A stretch of 64,000 nucleotides of DNA from Anisodus tanguticus. Its lineage: Eukaryota; Streptophyta; Magnoliopsida; Solanales; Solanaceae. The stretch spans positions 62,001 to 126,000 of the forward strand of contig JAVYJV010000130.1 of the NCBI GenBank assembly GCA_034509755.1. Direction: 5' to 3'. The position numbers and the translations under genes were made by a program. Below are positions 57,901-64,000 of this stretch, in pieces (position 1 is the stretch's first letter; each line of letters opens with the position of its first letter). The notes under the pieces were generated by a model. That model saw only the letters and a list, made by a program, of their open reading frames with translations, was not told the DNA's origin and searched no databases.

Positions 57901-58794
57901 AAAACACAAGCATTATGGGAAAATTACCAAACCTCGCCAAACAAATAGTAACAGCAACAAGGCAAACAAACTTGTCTTCTTTCTGAATTATATAGAAAAA
58001 TATGGAAAAAAATACATGCTTTTATGTTCTCTAGTTGCATTTGTTAAAAATCTATTATCAAGACACGTCTTTTGCTTCACACAATCGATTTCTAAAAATC
58101 CACCCTTGTGTAGTTTTTATAAACTCAAAGTAGAACTAATATTCTACAAATTTGAATTTAACATTGGGTGATGCTCGGGGGAATTGTTTCATCTTCCCTT
58201 CCATCATCTGTGTATGCAATGAAGAAACTCCTGCGAAATCATCCACTTCTCAAGTAGAGGTGCGCATGCCAATGTAAACAACACCTGAAACCTCCTCAAC
58301 ATTTTTTAAAGACGTGATTCAAGAAATTGGATTGATTTGACATTTTTTAGAGAGGTCAGGGGACTCTCTGGTATGAATCATTTGGTTATGATCGATATAC
58401 ATAAATGTAACTCGAGGGTAGGGCCACTAAAGCCTCTGCTTTAGGCCCCCAAGAGTCGGAGGCCCCAAAAAATTTTCTATGATTATATAATTAAGTAATC
58501 ATTAGTATGTGTTTATAGTTTATAGTTTTGTATACAAAAAAGTATGCATAGATGTCTTATTATATAACTTTGGAAAGGTTCTTTCAAGTTAATAAAATAA
58601 AATTCATTTGTTGTAATGCAATACCTTAGTTGTTTTTGTTTAAAATCTTATTGGTAGATACGGAGATTTAAGTAGTTTAACAAAATTCTAAAATATCAGA
58701 CAAAGTTCTACTGTCATTTGACTAAAAACTTGAAAATTGAAATTAAAATTTACTACATTCCTAATGTCAAGACTATTTCTTTATAAATGAGAGT
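57901..58794. other. Intergenic stretch
   Basis: AT-rich. Near 58420-58470 the GC-richer phrase GGCCCCCAAGAGTCGGAGGC stands out and may belong to a dispersed repeat; nothing else recognised. Confidence 0.45.
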
Positions 58795-59005
58795 GTCCGA
58801 GCCACCTTACGCACACCTCGACTAATTTCACTGGTTTCTTGCTACCTCCCACCAGAATAGGTGTCGGATAACTCTATCCACGAAGACTTGAACAGATGGA
58901 AGAAATCACCAAATACTTTTTTCCTCCATTGATAATTGAACCTGAGACCTCATAGTTCTCAATCAACTTCATTGACACTAGGCCACACCCTTGGGTGCTC
59001 CTAAT
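58795..59005 (-). mobile_element. tRNA-derived SINE
   Basis: In reverse complement it starts near CACCCAAGGGTGTGGCCTAG, with an A-box-like TGTGGCCTAGTG and a B-box-like AGGTTCAATTA about 40 bp later, which together form a Pol III promoter. It continues GGTGATTTCTTCCATCTGTT and GGTAGCAAGAAACCAG to TAAGGTGGCTCGG. This layout is that of nightshade SINEs. The end beyond 58795 and target repeats are not clear. Confidence 0.75.
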
Positions 59006-59761
59006 GTCATGACTATATATAAGAAAATAATGAACAATTGTAATTTTGTGATATGTCTAGTAATTTTTTTACTGGTTATAAGAAGACTTTGCAAAAGATT
59101 TTTTTTTTTAAATTGTAACTTGAAATATTAATATAAAAACCTAATCATATGAAAAAAAGATTTACTATGTCACTATACAAGAAAATTATAAGTTTTTATA
59201 TAAAAAAGACTGAAAATGCCATTTAATTCTATATAACATATATGTTATAAAGAAAAGATTTCATTTTAGATTTTAATTTGAGTTTTTCAAATGAGTGAGA
59301 AAATTATTAAATTTCTGTCTTCCATTAGTTAGTACATATTCCTACTACATCGGTTCTAACTTCTTCTCGTACGTTTGTTCTCCTCTTTTTTCTCTTTAGG
59401 ACTATTTTATATTCCGTTTTAAACTTAATTTTTCTGAATTAATTATTTTTATTTGTCCATTAAAAGAAGTGTTTGAATGAATTAATCATTAAATGGATAA
59501 GTTTATAGCATTGCATCAAAAAAAGTTAAAAAATTAAATTTTGAGCAGGGCCAATTTCTCGTACTTGTTTAGTGTGTCCCCTTTCTTCGAGTGCCCCGCC
59601 CGATTCACTGAGCAAAGGACAAGTAGTGAGCAGAAGCAGTGTTGGGCTTTGTGGTCGTTAACGGGAACAAATGAAGAGGAGCACAACGGGCATTTAGAAA
59701 TGACAGATGGAACAAAAATGACATCATGAAGATGAAGATTAATAAGCTTCTAAACCCTTTG
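59006..59761. other. AT-rich flank of element A4
   Basis: No gene recognised. The last five bases, CTTTG (59757-59761), are the left flank of A4. Confidence 0.5.
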
Positions 59762-60049
59762 TGTTAAATATACACAATAAACATGTTTATTGTGTACCTT
59801 ACTCTCGGGTTCCGTGTATTTGTATTACCGTGTATGTAGATTGTATATTACCGTGTATGTACAAGATAGATTAGGTAAGGTGTTGTGGTGTAATTAGTAT
59901 TATACACTTACCATAATTGTATAGTTAGCATCCAAGTAGAATAAGGTTTTAGGAGTAGAATAGGAATATGATTCTCCTATTATGGAAATATGTAACTTGT
60001 ATATATAGCCTTTCAATCAATGAAAATAATCAAGAGATTATTTCTTTCA
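59762..60049 (+). repeat. 5' LTR of A4 (288 bp)
   Basis: TGTTAAATATACAC to TTATTTCTTTCA. A 26-bp perfect palindrome lies at 59771-59796 (TACACAATAAACA and its complement, no loop). TATA-like TTGTATATATAGCC near 59998-60010. Confidence 0.93.
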
Positions 60050-60066
60050 TGGTATGAGAAGTCTAG
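60050..60066 (+). promoter_or_regulatory. Primer-binding site of A4
   Basis: TGGTATGAGAAGTCTAG directly after the LTR; one change from the family form TGGTATCAGAAG, complementary to initiator tRNA-Met. Confidence 0.88.
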
Positions 60067-60207
60067 ATTCGAAATTTCCTCTCCCAAAATTTCTTTCTTC
60101 TCGAGCAACAAACCCGAAATCCCTTCTCTCGGTTTGCTTGTTCTTCCTTCCGATTTTTCTTCCAAAATTTTCTCCTAAATCCCTCAATCACATATTGTTC
60201 TATCAAT

Positions 60208-61040
60208 ATGTCTACATCCCGGAACACGTTTCATCCTGCCCTTATAGTTTCTAACATCAAGAATAACATCCCTCTTGTTCTTGAAATAGAAAACGTCCAA
60301 TATGCGACGTGGACCGAACTGTTCAAAATTCACGCACGATCGCATAAAGTCATCCATCACATAATCTCCGTGGCTCCGAAGGATACGGAGGTTCCAAAAC
60401 GCGAGGATGATCCTAAGTTGTGGACGACTCTTGATGCCACGGTCCTCCAGTGGATATATTCCATAATTTCTACTGACCTTTTGCAAACAATTATTGAGCA
60501 TGACGCTACGGCACATGCAACTTGGGATAGACTGCGTGATATATTCCAAGATAATCAAAATTCTAGAGCCGTTACTCTTGAGAAGGATTTCTCCCATGCC
60601 AATATGGAAGATTTCCCTAACGTTTCGGCTTATTGCAAAAGATTAAAGGAATTGGCGGACCAACTTCGCAACGTTGGCGCGCCAGTTTTGAATGATCGTT
60701 TTGTCCTCCAAATGGTTTCCGGCCTCTCCGCGGTCTATAATGGTGTTGGAACGCTTCTTCGGCAAAGCAATCCGCTTCCGTAATTTTATTAGGCTCGTTC
60801 TATGCTTACACTCGAAGAAGCAGGCATGGCAAAATGAGCGGCTACCGGTGCTAGTTCCGTAGTCATGATGACCGAGTCCATGGTTTATCCCACCGGTTCC
60901 AACAACTTGGGCCAAAACCGCAACAACGGTGGCGGCAAAAAGGGTGGAAATAAGAAAAATAATGGCAAAAATCGTGGCTGCAACCGGAAGAATGGTGGTG
61001 GCGGTGGTTGTCCTCGCAGTGGTCAGCAGCAGCAACAGTA
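60208..61040 (+). pseudogene. Gag of A4, Asn/Gly-rich tail instead of a zinc knuckle
   Basis: Starts MSTSRNTFHPALIVSNIKNN; 191 residues are open, with ENVQYATWTELFKIHARSHK, WIYSIISTDLLQTIIEHDAT and VSAYCKRLKELADQLRNVGA, to a TAA at 60781-60783. The same frame then resumes with ARSMLTLEEAGMAK, a TGA, AATGASSVVMM and the basic tail GGGKKGGNKKNNGKNRG ... SGQQQQQ-stop at about 61040. No CX2CX4HX4C motif. Nucleic-acid binding would have to come from the RG/NG-rich tail. Confidence 0.88.
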
Positions 61041-61095
61041 GTTCTGGGCCCCATAGTGGCCCCTATGCCATAGCAGTGGGCCCCACATCCACAGT

Positions 61096-64000
61096 TTGGG
61101 CCAGGCTAGTGTTTGCCCCACTGGCAGAGGGCGGCCCAGCAGCAGTCCAGGCCTAATCCTGCCTGGACCACATACAACCGCATCAAATAGGAGTACTTGG
61201 GCATCGGCCCCCACGCACCATCACGCAGCGGCACCCACGTCTACCGACATCGAAGCCGCAATGCACACACTTGGTTTAAATCCTCCGGACCCAAATTGGT
61301 TTATTGACACCGGTGCCACTACCCACATGACATCCGATTCAGGTACGCTCTCGTCTTATTCCAATTTGAGCAACCCTCGTGACATAATTATTGGTAATGG
61401 TAATTCTATTCCAATTCGTGGTTATGGTCATAAAACTTTATCTCCCCGTCATCCTCCTCTTATCTACAACACCCTACATGCCACCAAATTGATTAAAAAC
61501 TTAGTCTCTGTCCGTAAATTCACTACTGACAATTTCATTTCTATTGAATTTGATCCATTTGGTTTCTCTGTGAAGGATTTCAAGACGGGGAGTCCTCTCA
61601 TGAGGTGTGATAGTAGGGGAGATCTTTATCCTATCACACCCAGTTCCGGTCCATCGAGTCAAGCCTTGCCATCCGCATTTGCAGCCCTTTCTCCTTCCTT
61701 GTGGCATTCTCGTCTGGGTCATTTGGGATCTTCTATTTTGTCGTCAATAGATAAAAATAATTTTATTTCTTGTAAAGGTACGAGTAGTACTCCAAATTAT
61801 CAGTCTTGTTCTTTAGGAAAAATTGTTAGGTTGCCATTTGTAGACTTAAATTCTCATACTTTAATGCCATTTGATATTATTCATAGCGACTTATGGACGT
61901 CTCATGTTCTTAGTTCTGTGGGTCATCGGTATTATGTTCTCTCTTTGGAAGATTATTCTAAGTTTTTATGGACGTTTCCGATAGCGAAAAAATCTCAAAT
62001 TTTTTCCGTCTTCTTAAAATTTAGAGCATTCATTAGAACCCAATTCGAACGAGAAATAAAAAATATTCAGTGTGATAATGGCAAAGAATATGACAATGGG
62101 GTGTTTCGGGAAATCTGTGCTAATAATGGGATCAATTTTCATTTTTCTTGTCCTCATACGTCTTCACAAAATGGGAAAGCCGAACGCAAAATTCATTCCA
62201 TAAATAACATTGTCCAAACTCTATTAATTCACGCTTCCATACCCCCATATTTTTGGCATCATGCTCTTCAAATTGCTACATATCTCCTTAACATTATTCC
62301 TTCCAAAGGTCTGACATATTCTTCCCCTCTTCAAATTTTATATAATAGAACTCCTTCTTATTCTCATCTTCGGGTCTTTGGGTGCTTGTGTTATCCGTTA
62401 TTCCCGTGCACCACAATTAACAAACTTCAAGCCCGGTCTACTCCGTGTGTGTTTTTGCGTTTTCCGTCTAATCATCGTAGTTACAAATTCTTTGATTTAT
62501 CCTCCAATAAAATCATCATTAATCGCCATGTAATTTTTGACAAAACCCAATTTCTATTTGGTAAAGTTAATACTCCCGTGCCTAGTTCGTATAATTTTTT
62601 GGATGATAGTATATCCCCGTATATTATTCATAATTTTTTGGACGTATCCCGCACCCACAATTCTAAAGCGGGCCCACTGCCCGCTGGTACTCCCCATAAA
62701 GTATCGTCTTCAAATCTGGGTCCAACAACTGGGCCATCCGTTCGCCCCGCCCCGGCCGGGCCGGTTCAGCATCGTTTCGGGTCCGCATTGGCCCGTTCTC
62801 GCTCATTCCCGATCGGGCCGCAGAGCCCACCGTCCGTTGGTCAGTCCATCCCGAGTCCCAAAAATTCCCAAAATCCACCCGCCTCTGCCTCGAGTCATGG
62901 AACAGTAACCCGTAGTCAACGGGGGATTTTTACACCGAAAAGACATTTTAATTTACATTCTAATGTTCTTAAATCACCCTTACCCCGAAATCTTGTGTTT
63001 GCATCAAATGACCCGAATTGGAAAATTGATATGACCGATGAATATAATGCTCTTATTGATAATAAGACGTGGGTGTTGGTTCCCTATACATATGGTATTA
63101 ATCTTATTAGGTCTATGTGGATTTTTGCTCATAAAGAAAATTCAGATGGGTCATTTGCCTGACATGAGGCGCGGCTTGTGGGCGATGGTAATACTCAACA
63201 GGTTGGTGTGGATTGTGGTGAGACGTTTAGTCCGGTGGTCAAGCCGTCTACCATTCGCACTGTGCTTAACTTAGCTATTTCGAAGGCATGGCCTATTCAT
63301 CGGTTAGATGTAAAGAATGCTTTCCTCTATGAGGATCTCAAGGAAACAGTCTATATGGATCAGCCTTTGGGATTCAGGGATCCTAAACATCCGCATCAAG
63401 TCTGTTTGTTGAAGAAGTCCTTATATGGGCTTAAGCAGTCTCCACAGGCCTGGTATACGAGGTTTGCAGACTATATTTTGACTATTGGGTTCACTCACAG
63501 CATGTCAGATAATTCCTTATTCATCTACCGTCGTAGTTCGTCCTTGGCCTGTATTCTGTTATATATGGATGATATCATTTTGACTGCTTCTTTCGATGCC
63601 TTACGCCAGTCTATCATGACCATGCTCAGCTCTGCGTTTGCTATGACAGACTTGGGGCCCTTGAGTTACTTTTTGGGGATTGCTGTCACTCGTCATTCAG
63701 ATAGGTTGTTCTTATCTCAAAGGAAGTATGCAGCTGAAATCATTGAGAGGGTTGTGATGTCATCCTGTAAGTCCACTTCCACTCCAGTTGATACTACGCC
63801 CAAGCTTAGTGCCGCGGCCGGCGTACCATACGAGGATCCGACCCGCCATCGCAGTCTCGCAGGGGCCCTTCAGTATCTTACATTTACGAGACCAGATATT
63901 ACGCATGCTGTCCAGCAGGTGTGTTTGTTCATGCATGATCCCAGAGTTGAGAACATGAATGCACTCAAACACATCATTCGGTATATTCAGGGTACACTTG
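61096..64000 (+). pseudogene. Pol of A4, one long frame then a stop in RT
   Basis: The 688-codon frame (61096-63162) begins in the gag tail. Rough residues: protease DTG at 71-73 (WFIDTGATTHMTS), GAG-pre-integrase LWHSRLGHLGSS near 200, integrase catalytic Asp in HSDLW near 263, Asp in QCDNG near 326, Glu in KAERK near 360, a Pro/Ser linker near 530-590, start of RT (NPNWKIDMTDEYNALI-like) near 640. The TGA at 63160-63162 replaces Arg in FARHKARL; A1 has the same stop. Beyond it RT and RNase H continue in frame with QSPQAWYTRF, YMDDIIL (YVDD with Val to Met) and YLTFTRPDITHAVQ to the window end. Confidence 0.9.

Larger units (their letters stand above)
59762..64000 (+). mobile_element. Ty1/copia element A4, 5' portion (3' end beyond window)
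   Basis: 5' LTR, primer-binding site, gag, protease, integrase and most of RT/RNase H; the window ends inside RNase H. Closest relative in the window is A1. The pol frame is the best preserved of all elements here (688 open codons), but gag and RT have stops. The left flank is CTTTG. Confidence 0.95.

Noticed and set aside
1..64000. Window start and end match, suggesting a circular molecule or assembly overlap
   Set aside because: Bases 1-2760 and 61250-64000 differ at many positions and by single-base indels, so they are sister elements, not the same DNA read twice.

Overview
This is nuclear DNA of a flowering plant, most likely a member of the Solanaceae. The grounds are spliced plant genes (cellulose synthase, a B3-domain protein, organellar RsmH/MraW), plant L1-type LINEs, an RTE LINE tail ending in a TTG repeat of the kind seen in nightshade TS/RTE elements, tRNA-derived SINEs, and dense Ty1/copia elements. 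The genus cannot be fixed from the sequence alone. I found no intact cellular gene. Everything recognisable is a transposable element or a broken gene piece, as expected for a gene-poor, transposon-rich region. Layout: 1-3573 is the 3' part of a copia element (family A, copy A1). 3.6-7.4 kb holds a Tourist-like MITE, a Ty3/gypsy gag remnant and a 300-bp tandem duplication. 7.5-8.6 kb is a 1.2-kb AT-rich repeat with a diverged inverted partner at 50.9-52.1 kb. 11.9-13.1 kb is a B3-domain pseudogene (minus), also with a partial partner at 50.0 kb. About 14.9-22.5 kb is an L1-type LINE (minus), split by a young copia element (15178-18785, copy A2) with an exact ACAAC target duplication. 23.5-25.5 kb is a CESA pseudogene; 26.1-27.7 kb is a second LINE piece with an RTE LINE nested in it. 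29.8-30.2 kb has a SINE beside a MITE. 31971-33300 is a deleted copia element (A3). 35.4-35.8 kb has three exons of a truncated conserved plant gene. 35992-40843 is a complete copia element of a second family (C; minus, TSD GTTTC). 41.4-48.7 kb is an RsmH/MraW pseudogene, broken by a 3'-truncated copia (A5) in an intron and by a 278-bp TRIM element inside its last coding exon. 52.7-57.9 kb is a second fragment of the same RsmH last exon, split by a complete copia element of a third family (B; TSD GTAAA). 58.8 kb has a SINE (minus), and 59762-64000 is the 5' part of a family A element (A4) that runs out of the window. How the parts relate: the window is a stratified record of insertions (LINE hit by copia, LINE hit by RTE, RsmH exon hit by TRIM, RsmH copy hit by copia) rather than a set of cooperating genes. 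The most notable signals are a palindrome at the 5' end of family A LTRs that is kept by matched changes in both arms while its sequence differs between copies, the 278-bp TRIM in a coding exon, and the twin elements A1 and A4, which share an in-frame stop and a CTTTG flank and may mark a 61-kb tandem duplication. I saw no gene cluster or previously undescribed multi-gene system.
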